A DNA stretch of 64,000 nucleotides from Bartonella grahamii ATCC 700132. Lineage in GTDB: Bacteria; Pseudomonadota; Alphaproteobacteria; Rhizobiales; Rhizobiaceae. Shown in pieces: positions 1 to 7,337 of the stretch (position 1 is its first letter; each line of letters starts with the position of its first letter). The notes beneath the pieces are model-generated. The model saw nothing but the letters and a program-made list of their open reading frames with translations, was not told where the DNA came from and did not search any database. The position numbers and the translations under genes are program-made. The DNA lies in contig NZ_JACX01000007.1 in assembly GCF_000518085.1 (NCBI RefSeq), positions 1 through 64,000 of the forward strand. Reading direction: 5' to 3'.

Positions 1-2
1 TG

Positions 3-290
3 GAGGAAAAGCTAATTGAACTCTATGCTTTAGATCAAGAGGTAGCAGAAATTTTGAGAAGAGAATCGGATGCTTGTCGCAAAAGTTTCACTATAAAGCC
101 TTCTGATACTTTCAGATGTGAAGCTGTTGGTATGTTTTCTAGACTGATAAACATTATTTCAGAAGAAGATTTAGGACTATTAAAAAAATTATTAGAGAAA
201 GCTGGAAAAAAGAATGCGCTTTGTAAAGGAAAGTGTGAAAATCCTATTCCCGAACCTAATTATACGGTCCCTAACCTTGAAAAAATATAA
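3..290 (+). CDS. C-terminal part of an unrecognised protein, cut by left edge
   Basis: An open frame runs in from the left edge and ends at a TAA at 288-290; it is open for about 95 codons, so the start lies outside the window. A TTG at 54 could serve as a start but has no convincing ribosome binding site, so I read it as the end of a longer gene. The visible part is mainly charged helix (LGLLKKLLEKAGKK), with two Cys near the end (ALCKGKCENP). I recognise no family. It lies immediately upstream of a tRNA 3'-end-like sequence, so it may belong to an integrated element, but nothing in the protein proves phage origin. Confidence 0.45.
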   Translation, partial: EEKLIELYALDQEVAEILRRESDACRKSFTIKPSDTFRCEAVGMFSRLINIISEEDLGLLKKLLEKAGKKNALCKGKCENPIPEPNYTVPNLEKI

Positions 291-323
291 ATAAAATCAA
301 TAGTTTATTGCAATTAAATTTAA

Positions 324-348
324 GATTCGAATTCAGGTACCCCAGCCA
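324..348 (+). other. tRNA-Gln 3'-end-like fragment, candidate attachment site
   Basis: The 25 nt here read as a tRNA T-loop, the 3' side of the T-stem, the 3' acceptor strand and GCCA (TTCGAAT, then TCAGG, TACCCCA, GCCA). From the T-loop on, the only difference from the E. coli tRNA-Gln 3' end as I recall it is the first T of TCAGG. The rest of a tRNA is absent upstream, so this is not a full tRNA gene. Tyrosine-integrase elements commonly leave such a copy at one end. I infer an att site marking an element boundary; the intact tRNA-Gln should lie outside this window. The remaining gap 291-582 also holds the terminator at 440-464. Confidence 0.55.
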
Positions 349-439
349 ATTCTGGTGAAATTAGTTATCAAATTTCAGCTTGAGAGAGTGGATTAAATCT
401 CTTAAGCATTTGTTGCTATTCATAGCAAGTCTGGTAAGC

Positions 440-464
440 TGAAAAAACCCATTTGTAGCGGGTT
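440..464 (-). terminator. Rho-independent terminator of the type I secretion operon
   Basis: Read on the minus strand, AACCC and GGGTT form a short stem around a 9-nt loop, followed by a run of T residues (complement of the A-run at 442-447). It lies about 120 nt downstream of the acyltransferase stop codon and in the right orientation to end that operon. Confidence 0.6.
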
Positions 465-582
465 AGCTCTAAATATGGTAAGGTTTTCTTTTACTATAAC
501 TATCGCTTAAAGAGCTCTTTTAAAAGATTCTTTATCTATAAGACGAGGGGTAAATGATTTATGCGCACTTGCTTTAGAAAAA

Positions 583-1047
583 CTATTTAGCTGGATTTTG
601 TGCTCTGTAGCAACACCAGCGCGCAATTTTTCGTATTCCACCATCTTCATTACGTCGAACAGCGTAGCAATAATGCTGATCAGGAAATATATTTCGTTGC
701 ATATCGCGTACAATATGAGCAGTATGGCCATAAGGTGCTGCACAATCAATAAACCATACGTATTTTCCATTCTGCCAATTGGCATCGGGTAAAAATTCTC
801 CCTTTTCAAGCATAGATTGATGATTTTTTTCATCTAAAAAAGCCCAAGTGATAAAGGCGCAAAATTCTCCACGTTCATTTTTATAGAGTTTATATTGCCC
901 AGTCTGTAAAGCTGGTCCTAAATTTCGTTCGATATCCCAGATTCGCCAGCGGCGGTATAAGGGAGATGTAAGCATTAAAACAACCATAGCTCCTAACGCT
1001 GTAAGAGGATCTATGAGTGAAGGTGATGAATTTTCATTTACAGACAT
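583..1047 (-). CDS. HlyC/RTX-type toxin-activating lysine acyltransferase with altered active site
   Basis: This 154-residue protein matches the HlyC family in length and landmarks. That family transfers a fatty acyl group from acyl-ACP to internal lysines of RTX toxins in the cytoplasm before export. Visible landmarks are TSPLYRRWRI (residues 27-36), the region around FCAFITWAFL, and KYVWFIDCAAPYG, which contains the conserved Asp. In E. coli HlyC the first motif is SSPLHRNW with His23 as catalytic base; here the same position is Tyr31 (codon TAC, complement of 955-957). The start ATG overlaps the stop of the HlyD-like gene by one base (TAATG), suggesting translational coupling. Because of the His-to-Tyr change the enzyme may be inactive or may work differently. 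No RTX toxin gene is visible; the glycine-rich genes at 4284-6214 are the only candidate substrates. Confidence 0.8.
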   Translation of the reverse strand: MSVNENSSPSLIDPLTALGAMVVLMLTSPLYRRWRIWDIERNLGPALQTGQYKLYKNERGEFCAFITWAFLDEKNHQSMLEKGEFLPDANWQNGKYVWFIDCAAPYGHTAHIVRDMQRNIFPDQHYCYAVRRNEDGGIRKIARWCCYRAQNPAK

Positions 1048-2373
1048 TATCTTTCCTTTAGAGATTGTTCTAAAATTTTGGTGATAGGTTCAAAGAAATA
1101 AGAAATGAGCCGCCGTTTTGAGGTAATGACATCCGTTGTCACAGTCATGCCAGGGATAAATTTAAGATGTTTGTTATTCAAAGTGATGTGATCTTGGTCA
1201 ATTTTGATTAAAACAGCATAGACACCATTAATTTCTTTATCATAGCGTGCTGTAGCGCCTACATTAACGACTGTACCGTGGATAACACCGAAACGTTCAG
1301 GCGGAAAGGCAGAAAACTTGATGTAAGCACGTTGGCCCTTTTCTAAAAAACCAATATCTCGATTATCAAAAAATGCTTCAATAATGAGACCACCCGCACC
1401 AGGGACAATACGCATGAGCGTTTTTCCAGCCTCTACAAAGCCGCCCAAAGTATGGATACTTAAATCATCGATACGTCCATCAACAGGTGCATAAAGTGAT
1501 AAGTGGTCAAGACGGTATTGAGTGCTATCAAGCTTTGCTTTTAATCCTTGAAGATTCAGTTCTGTTTCACGCGAAAGTTGGCGATAGCGGGCGATTTCAT
1601 CGGAAATGAGACTTTGCCGTTGTTGGCGGAGGGTGTTTATTTCGGCGGCATTTTCTTCCAAACGTCTTTGATTGGTTAAAATTTCATGCTCAACATTTTT
1701 AAAGTCATGTAAACGCTCTAAATAAACCGCTTGGCTAATGACTTTTGTTTCCATTAGGCTTTTTGCAGCTTTTAATTTTCCTTGGCTTAATTGACGATCA
1801 TCTTCCAACCTATCTAATTGCGCATGTTGTGTTGCACCGCTGCGCTCGACGCGGTCCGCCTGTGCTTTTAGCGCTCTTAATTTATCTTGGAGAGATTGAA
1901 GGGTAGCGCTAATGAGTTTTTCCCCTTCTATTCTTGCAGTCGTGTTGCCAGAAGGAGGAGCTGGAAGATAGGCAAGCCCTTTGGTTACAAAATCTTTATC
2001 CAAAGGATCACTTTCATGCAAAGCTGTTAAAATAGCTGTTGCAATTTGTGCTTGAAGGGTTTGTTGCGCGATATCTGCTTGAACACGTGCGCACTCATTG
2101 AGGGCTTCACGGGGGATCTAATTGAATAAGGAGATCGCCTTGATGAACAAATTGCCCTTCTTTTACAAGGATTTTCTCAATGCGTCCTGTATTTTGCGCT
2201 TGGACCAGCTGAACGTAAGCGGTGGGAATAACACTTCCTTGCCCCCGTGCAACAATCTCTGTTTTTGCGATAAAGCTGCCGATCACAATAAAGAGAAATA
2301 AAGCAATTAAAACAGCAACCACCATATGAAGCGTTGGTGACAAAGGGCGCAAATAGGGAGCTTTATCTGCCAT
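1047..2373 (-). pseudogene. HlyD-family membrane fusion protein, frameshifted
   Basis: This is the periplasmic adaptor of a type I secretion system, which links the ABC exporter to an outer membrane TolC-type channel. The first 88 residues (start ATG at 2373) hold a membrane anchor (about residues 14-35) and the first lipoyl half, ending LLIQLDPP and a stop at 2107. The frame then continues as a long coiled-coil hairpin and C-terminal lipoyl/beta-barrel region (VDGRIDDLS, FIPGMTVTTDV) down to the TAA at 1047. The two parts join cleanly as LDPREALNECARVQAD if one C is removed from a C5 run (G5 at 2111-2115 on the plus strand). The intact protein would have about 442 residues. It overlaps the upstream ABC gene by 11 bp. 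It is a true pseudogene, a phase-variable gene, or a sequencing error. Confidence 0.8.
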
Positions 2374-4075
2374 TTTTTGCCTCCAAATCAGTAAAGTTTA
2401 AGACGGTTGCATGCTGAGGAAAGAGGTCGCTTTTGTGGGTAATAACAAGAACAATACGTTCTTGCGAAAGTTTATATAAATGCTCAACAATTTGCGCACT
2501 GACAGTGTCATCCAATGCGGAAGTAGGTTCATCCAAAATAAGAAGGCTTGGGTTTATCAGAAAGAAACAAGCTAAAGCCAAGCGTTGACGCTGACCACCT
2601 GATAAAAAACCACCTTGCTCTCCTACTTGAGTATTAAGTCCTAGAGGCAACTGAGCAATCAAATCATGGCAAGCACTAACATATAGTGCAGCGTCGATTT
2701 CATCTTTAGTGGCATCTGGTTTGGCAAGAAGCATATTCTCAAGAATGGTTCCGGAAAAAAGGCAAGGATTTTGAGGAAAATACGCAATTGTTTCACGCAC
2801 GCTACGGACATCAAAATTCTGTAAAGGTTGTGCGTTAATCAATATCTTTCCGCTTGTTGGGGGGTAGAGTCCACAAAGAAGCTTCGCCAAGGTTGTTTTT
2901 CCGCACCCTGAAGGACCAAGTAACATAATCGGTTGCCCAGGTTGTAAACAGACATCAAGATGATTGATAATGGACTTATCTCCATAAGAAAAACAGAGGT
3001 CGTGGGCTTCAAGATGAGGAGGAGCGCTGAGTTGAAGAGGCGGTTTTTCCTTTTCCCATTCTGAAGGGGAGTTAAGAATATCGCCCAAACGAAGACGAGA
3101 GATTTTCAAATGCTGCCATTCTTCCCATAGGGATGCAAGGCTTAAGATAGGACCAGAAACATTTCCAGCGAGGAGATGAAAAGCAATAAGTTGCCCTAGT
3201 GTAATCTGGTTTTGAAGAACTGCCTGAGCACCAAAAAAGATAATAAAAATAGTGAAAAGATCACCAAAAATATGGCTCATGGCTCCATTGAGAAGATGCA
3301 ATTTACTGGTTGTAAGGCTTTGATCTAAACTACGTGCTAGAGTTTCTTGCATGCGTATTGTATGAGCAGATTCTTTTACGTGTGCTTTAATGGCTTCAAG
3401 ATTGGTAAAACTTTCAATAAGGCGCGATTTATGGACAGCTTGCAGAGTGAAAGCACGGCGTAATTGGCGGCGCAAGAAGGGACCGACCAACGCTAAAGAA
3501 CCCATTTGTAAAGGTAAAATGATAAGGACAATAAAGGTCAGTTTTGGACTAATGGAAAAGAGTGCAGCAATATAAATAATGGCAAAGAGAACATTTAGCA
3601 CAGTTGTGGCGATGGTTCCTGTTAAAAAACCGCGAATTGTATCAACCTCTCCAATACGTGAAAACAATTCTCCCACTTGCCAACGGCGTAAAGTGGGCAA
3701 AGAGAGACTTAAAAGATGGGTGTAAATGCGCCGTCCAAATTCTAGCGTAAGCCGATTGGCTAAATAAGCACCTAAGTAGCCTGATAGAGTGCTAAGAGCT
3801 GTGCTAAACAGCATGATAGCAACCATCAAGACAACGATAGCATAGAGACTTTCAATACGCTGAAAAGGGAGAATACGGTCGATAATCGCTTGAAAAATAA
3901 AAGGATTCACCAAGCCCAGCAAACGCAAAACAACAGCAACGCAACTGAGTTCGATGACATAATAGATATATTTCTTTGTTGTTCTTGTAAACCAAGAGAA
4001 TGATACTGGTTTTCTTGTGAATGACTCATTTGAATTTATGATTTTATTTAAGAAAAAGAGCGATTGATGTCGCAT
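2363..4075 (-). CDS. Type I secretion ABC transporter (permease fused to ATPase)
   Basis: This 570-residue inner membrane exporter would drive one-step export of a substrate together with an HlyD adaptor and an outer membrane channel. Residues about 35-320 form the ABC transporter type 1 membrane domain. The ATPase half shows Walker A GPSGCGKTT (near residue 387), Q-loop FPQNPCLFSG, signature LSGGQRQRLAL (near 490), Walker B LLILDEPTSALDD and H-loop THK, so it looks functional. The sequence of the membrane domain resembles HlyB (VGELFSRIGEVDTIRGFLTG), but the roughly 130-residue C39 peptidase-like N-terminal domain of HlyB is missing, and no coding sequence precedes the ATG. Leader cleavage by this protein is therefore not expected. 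It is the first gene of the operon with the HlyD-like and HlyC-like genes. Confidence 0.85.
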   Translation of the reverse strand: MRHQSLFFLNKIINSNESFTRKPVSFSWFTRTTKKYIYYVIELSCVAVVLRLLGLVNPFIFQAIIDRILPFQRIESLYAIVVLMVAIMLFSTALSTLSGYLGAYLANRLTLEFGRRIYTHLLSLSLPTLRRWQVGELFSRIGEVDTIRGFLTGTIATTVLNVLFAIIYIAALFSISPKLTFIVLIILPLQMGSLALVGPFLRRQLRRAFTLQAVHKSRLIESFTNLEAIKAHVKESAHTIRMQETLARSLDQSLTTSKLHLLNGAMSHIFGDLFTIFIIFFGAQAVLQNQITLGQLIAFHLLAGNVSGPILSLASLWEEWQHLKISRLRLGDILNSPSEWEKEKPPLQLSAPPHLEAHDLCFSYGDKSIINHLDVCLQPGQPIMLLGPSGCGKTTLAKLLCGLYPPTSGKILINAQPLQNFDVRSVRETIAYFPQNPCLFSGTILENMLLAKPDATKDEIDAALYVSACHDLIAQLPLGLNTQVGEQGGFLSGGQRQRLALACFFLINPSLLILDEPTSALDDTVSAQIVEHLYKLSQERIVLVITHKSDLFPQHATVLNFTDLEAKNGR

Positions 4076-4283
4076 ATTTAAACAGTATTGTAAATAGTAT
4101 TATATTTATAAAAAATATACATTTTGTGTGAATATAATATAAAAATAATGTATTTATTATTTATACAGTATTTTTATTGTTATTTATACAAATTATATTT
4201 GACTTCTTATAAAATGAATAATAATGAAATTCCATCTGCATCATTATGATACAGTTATTTTTAATAATAAAAGGAGGATTTAA
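4076..4283. promoter_or_regulatory. Divergent promoter region with strong RBS for the glycine-rich gene
   Basis: This very AT-rich gap separates the minus-strand exporter operon from the plus-strand glycine-rich gene. On the plus strand there is a TTGACT at 4199-4204 with a poor -10 candidate (TAATGA, 4222-4227) at 17-nt spacing. AAGGAGG at 4271-4277, 6 nt before the ATG at 4284, is a strong Shine-Dalgarno sequence. No comparable ribosome binding site precedes the exporter ATG. Confidence 0.4.
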
Positions 4284-4712
4284 ATGGGTAGTTCAAGCTC
4301 ATCAAATGATTCAAGTAGTAACTCACATCCAAAAAGTTGGCTTTTTCCAGAAGATGATTATAATACAGACGCTTATGCCCAAGCAGCAGGTACAGGTGGC
4401 ATCATAGGAGACGTAATAGGAGGTATTGCTGGTGCAGTTGGAGGTCTTTTTTTTGGACCGGGAGGTGTCGGTTCTGGTTTTGTCAATGGAGCAATAGGAG
4501 GTGGACTAGCAGGAGCTGGTGATTCAATTAGTAACTCACATCCAAAAAGTTGGCTTTTTCCAGAAGATGATCATAATACAGACGCTTATGCTCAAGAAGC
4601 AGGTAAAGGCGGCATTGTAGGATTAGTATTAGGAGGTGGTGCTGGTGCAGCGGGAGGTTCTATTGCTGGACCAGGAGGTGTGCAGGTACTGGCTTTCTCG
4701 GTGGAGCAGTAA
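4284..4712 (+). CDS. Glycine-zipper, bacteriocin-like repeat protein (first frame)
   Basis: This 142-residue frame begins with a Ser/Asn-rich segment, then a block SNSHPKSWLFPEDD (from residue 12) followed by a glycine-zipper stretch (GGIAGAVGGLFFGPGG). The block and zipper repeat from residue 83, with the DNA copies 213 bp apart and almost identical. Glycine-zipper stretches of this kind are common in class II bacteriocins and microcins, which insert into membranes. There is no Sec signal peptide. The location next to a type I exporter suggests it is the exported substrate. The last residues (VQVLAFSVEQ) are out of frame: one base appears lost between 4681 and 4682, and the original protein continues in another frame to 5142. 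Function is inferred; I know no named family for it. Confidence 0.6.
   Translation: MGSSSSSNDSSSNSHPKSWLFPEDDYNTDAYAQAAGTGGIIGDVIGGIAGAVGGLFFGPGGVGSGFVNGAIGGGLAGAGDSISNSHPKSWLFPEDDHNTDAYAQEAGKGGIVGLVLGGGAGAAGGSIAGPGGVQVLAFSVEQ
4317..4614 (+). repeat. Tandem duplication of the HPKSWLFPEDD block
   Basis: Two copies of about 85 bp start at 4317 and 4530 (offset 213 bp). Both encode SNSHPKSWLFPEDD, then NTDAYAQ and a Gly-rich start. They differ at only a few bases; the differences I see include Tyr versus His after PEDD, and AGTGG versus AGKGG. A third, degraded copy lies near 5870-5960. Confidence 0.8.
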
Positions 4713-5142
4713 GCGGCGGAATAGGAGGAGCTGGTGATGCCTTGGTAGATAAGTACAATCAATTTCATCCGAATCCGAGCTGTGAAGTAGGCGATTACGT
4801 TGAAGCATCGGCCATAAAGGGAGGGATAGGAGCACTAGGAGGAGCATTAGGTGGTTCAGTGGCAGAGGTCCCTGTTGGTGCGTTCACTGGAGCAGTAGGC
4901 GGCGGACTAACAGGAGCAGCTAACGGTTTTGTAGATAAGTATAATCAATGTCATCCAAATCCAAGTTGTCAAGTAGGCGATTACGTTGAATCATCGGCCA
5001 TAAAGGGAGGGATAGGAGCAATAGGAGGTGGATAGCAGGAGCTTCTGGAGGTCCTGTTGGTGCGCTCGGTGGAGCAGTAGGCGGCGGACTAACAGGAGCA
5101 GCTAACGGTTTTATAGATAAATACAATCAATGCCATCCGTAA
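4682..5142 (+). pseudogene. Frameshifted continuation of the glycine-rich protein gene
   Basis: From 4682 the frame reads AGTGFLGGAVSGG, then two copies of a block DKYNQ(C)HPNPSC, VGDYVE, SAIKGGIGA (DNA copies at 4748 and 4934), each with a glycine zipper, ending in a TAG at 5033-5035. Comparison with the repeat GGGLAGA (gga cta gca) shows that one C is missing between 5032 and 5033; restoring it carries the frame on through GGPVGALGGAVGGG to DKYNQCHP and a TAA at 5140-5142. No credible start with a ribosome binding site exists inside this stretch. With both bases restored, 4284-5142 would encode a single protein of about 286 residues. The shared ending KYNQCHP or KYKQCHP in both cassettes supports this reading. 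Confidence 0.65.
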
Positions 5143-5291
5143 AGTGGAGGGATACTGTTTTTAATTTATTTAGAAAATAGCTATAAAGATATTTCTGAGA
5201 TCAGTTAATATTGTAAACATACTTTAAAGCTATGGCTAAACTGATTTCAGGGATATTTTTGTTTATGATAATAGATATTTTATTTTGGATT
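5129..5291 (+). repeat. 3' repeat of cassette 1 with hairpin
   Basis: About 163 bp running from the end of the glycine-rich gene to the start of the first small membrane protein gene; it is roughly 94% identical to 6201-6362. It contains a 12-bp imperfect inverted repeat (arms 5195-5206 and 5239-5250, one G-U pair in RNA) followed by a short T-rich run. It could be a weak terminator or a transcript-processing element that sets the ratio of upstream and downstream products. Confidence 0.75.
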
Positions 5292-5298
5292 CTTTGTT

Positions 5299-5475
5299 AT
5301 GTATACTTTTATTAGTTCCTTAGTGACAGCAATTGCATTTGGATTTTTCATGTTTTTTTTCAATAGCTTTAAAGGTGAGAACTGGAGTATAAAAAGAACA
5401 ATATTATCAACAATTATATTTTTTATAATATATTATTCTGGAAGTTTATTAGTTAAATATATGGGAATTTTATAA
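5299..5475 (+). CDS. Small two-helix membrane protein, immunity-like (cassette 1, copy 1)
   Basis: This 58-residue ORF runs from ATG 5299 to TAA 5473-5475. It has a hydrophobic helix (FISSLVTAIAFGFFMFFF), a short polar loop FKGENWSIKR and a second hydrophobic helix (TIIFFIIYYSGSLLV), ending YMGIL. It lies directly downstream of the glycine-rich gene and its 3' repeat. Small membrane proteins beside class II bacteriocin genes are usually immunity proteins, so I infer that role; no sequence family is recognised. The start is uncertain: the frame is open upstream, as in its paralogue, and no clear ribosome binding site is visible. Confidence 0.5.
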   Translation: MYTFISSLVTAIAFGFFMFFFNSFKGENWSIKRTILSTIIFFIIYYSGSLLVKYMGIL

Positions 5476-5573
5476 AAATTATTTATATATAAAATTATAC
5501 TTATTTGAGTTAAGTTTATTATTTGAATTATACTCTATTGCTCTCTCTCTCTATTAAATCATTCATAAAGTAG

Positions 5574-5780
5574 ATGAAATTTCAGTCTGGATTTTTTGTT
5601 ATGCATACTTTTACTGGTTCCTTATTGGCAACGTTTATATATGGATTTTTAATGTTTTCTTACAATAGATTTAAAGGTAAGAACTGGAGTATAAAAATGA
5701 CAACGTTATCAACAATTAGGTTTTTTATATTATATTATGCTGTAAATTTATTAATTGAATATATGGGAATTTTAAAATAA
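5574..5780 (+). CDS. Small two-helix membrane protein, immunity-like (cassette 1, copy 2)
   Basis: This 68-residue protein is clearly paralogous to the one at 5299-5475. It shares the loop FKGKNWSIK, the segment LSTIRFFILYYA and the ending YMGIL. The two genes are a tandem duplication about 300 bp apart. An internal ATG at 5601 would give a protein the length of its neighbour; the longer start at 5574 adds MKFQSGFFV. Ribosome binding is weak for both starts. By position it is a second immunity-like gene of the first cassette; function is inferred. Confidence 0.5.
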   Translation: MKFQSGFFVMHTFTGSLLATFIYGFLMFSYNRFKGKNWSIKMTTLSTIRFFILYYAVNLLIEYMGILK

Positions 5781-5860
5781 CATAAAATAAAGTTATTATC
5801 AGTATTTTATTATTTATTATAATTTATATATTTTTACAGATTATAGTTATTTTTTGCTAA

Positions 5861-6214
5861 ATAGCATGCTCATCACATGATTCAATTATTAACTCACATC
5901 TAAAAATTTTGCTTTTTTCAGAAGAAGATAATTGTAGCGCAGGCGCTCATTCCCAAGCAGAAGGTGCAGGCGGACTCATAGGAGAAGTAATAGGAGGTGC
6001 ACTAGCAGGAGCTGGTGACGCCTTGGCAGATAAGTACAATGAATGCCATCCGAATCCAAGTTGTGAAGTAAGCGATTATGTTGAATCAGCAGCCATAAAG
6101 GGAGGCGCAGGAGCATTAATTGGTTTATTAGGTGGTCCGGAAGCAGTAGTAGCAGGCGGATTAGGAGGAGTTATTAGCGGTTTTAAAGATAAGTACAAGC
6201 AATGTCATCCGTAA
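5861..6214 (+). pseudogene. Second glycine-zipper, bacteriocin-like gene, start codon lost
   Basis: The frame is open from 5861 to the TAA at 6212-6214. It reads ACSSHDSIINSHLKILLFSEED, matching the start of the 4284 gene, then one glycine zipper (GGLIGEVIGGALAGAGD), one DKYNECHPNPSC block, a second zipper and the ending DKYKQCHP. This is the compact form of the unit that is duplicated in the first gene. The ATG equivalent is gone: a TAA precedes the frame, and the only usable start is a TTG at 5909 without a ribosome binding site (101 residues). I read it as a decayed or non-translated copy. It is followed by the second copy of the 3' repeat and by two more small membrane protein genes. Confidence 0.55.
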
Positions 6215-6362
6215 AGTGGAGAGATGCTGTTTCTAATTTATTTAGAAAATAGCTATAAAGATATTTCTGAGATCAGTAATACTGTAAACATACTTTAAAG
6301 CTATGGCTAAACTGATTTCAGGGATATTTTTGTGTATGATAATAGATATTTTAATTTGGATT
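6201..6362 (+). repeat. 3' repeat of cassette 2 with hairpin
   Basis: Direct repeat of 5129-5291, roughly 94% identical, in the same position relative to its glycine-rich gene and to the next small membrane protein gene. It keeps the CTGAGATCAG and CTGATTTCAG arms. The conservation of a non-coding segment next to decayed coding sequence shows that the duplication is recent, or that the element has a function. Confidence 0.75.
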
Positions 6363-6366
6363 TTTT

Positions 6367-6543
6367 ATGAGTGATATTATTCGTATTATTGCAGAATTAT
6401 TATCTTCTACATGTGCTTTCTTTATATTTTTCTATGCCATGTTTTTACAGTATAAATTTAAAGGTTATAGTAACAAAGAAATTGTGAAAAAAATTTTTTT
6501 AAGAACATTTTTTTCATTATATTTGTTATATTACTTTCTATAA
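6367..6543 (+). CDS. Small membrane protein, immunity-like (cassette 2, gene 1)
   Basis: A 58-residue ORF (ATG 6367, TAA 6541-6543) with two hydrophobic segments around a basic loop (YKFKGYSNKEIVKK). It has the same length and plan as the 5299 protein (helix, FKG-containing loop, helix) but little other identity. It follows the second 3' repeat exactly as the first small gene follows the first repeat. An immunity role is inferred from this parallel position only. Confidence 0.45.
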   Translation: MSDIIRIIAELLSSTCAFFIFFYAMFLQYKFKGYSNKEIVKKIFLRTFFSLYLLYYFL

Positions 6544-6570
6544 CAGTTTTTATTTGTATACGTTATTTAT

Positions 6571-6786
6571 ATGAAAAACGATTATTTATTATATTTATAT
6601 AATAATGTTTTTGATATTTTATTTTCAATATTTGTTTTTATATTTTCATTTTTATTAATTTATAGATACAGTGGTGACAGTTGGAAAAATAGTATAAAGG
6701 AAGCGATTAAGACATTTGGGTGGTTCTTTTTGTTATTTTTGACGTTTTGTTTTATTTATGTTGCGTTTAAATATATTAGATATTAG
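6571..6786 (+). CDS. Small membrane protein, immunity-like (cassette 2, gene 2)
   Basis: A 71-residue protein with two long hydrophobic helices (residues about 13-30 and 48-66) and a polar loop YRYSGDSWKNSIKEA between them, ending in basic KYIRY. The loop recalls FKGKNWSIK of the cassette 1 proteins. It starts 27 nt after the preceding small gene, so the two are probably co-transcribed. No family is recognised; its role is inferred from position. Confidence 0.45.
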   Translation: MKNDYLLYLYNNVFDILFSIFVFIFSFLLIYRYSGDSWKNSIKEAIKTFGWFFLLFLTFCFIYVAFKYIRY

Positions 6787-7337
6787 CATTTATATTTAAA
6801 TTATGTTTTATAAAAAATTATTTTCATTTAAATAAGTTTCTATTATTTGTAATTATAAATTTTTATGAAATTGCAATAATAATTTATTTTAAAATATAGA
6901 TGAATTTATGTGTATTTTATTGTTTATTTTTTTCTGTAACTATATTACATATGCATCATATTTTATGATAAATGTATTTCATCTTTCTTGATGAAGATAT
7001 ATTTTTCTATTTTCATTTGAAAAATAAGCCTGTAAGAAATGATTAATTTCCTTATTAGAGAAGTCTTCTTGAATACTCTTATGATGAGATTTCTGAGTAT
7101 AAAAAATATATGTAAAATCAATTATAGTATTTAAGTTTAGAATTTGAATTCAAATATTTTATCTATATGTCACGCGCTAAAAAGAGGCTATCAGTTGTCT
7201 TGGGGTGGTCAAAGAACTTGTCAGTAATGCTTATAGCCGTCGAGAGTCGATAACTGATTTGTTCGTTTCCGCACGTCTCAAAATTTATTTTTGAAATAAG
7301 CTAATTTAGTAAATGTAACTTACTATACTTCTAGCCT
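6787..7337. other. Gap of about 550 bp, no supported gene
   Basis: AT-rich DNA without a credible coding frame. A GC-richer patch (about 7170-7294) holds a 28-codon open stretch ending at 7294 (VKELVSNAYSRRESITDLF) that looks like a piece of a lost gene, but I cannot identify it. No tRNA or clear terminator is seen. Confidence 0.4.

Noticed and set aside
4629-5126. Minus-strand Leu-rich frames opposite the glycine-rich gene
   Set aside because: Mirror images of the Gly-coding repeats; composition is low-complexity and no start signals are present.
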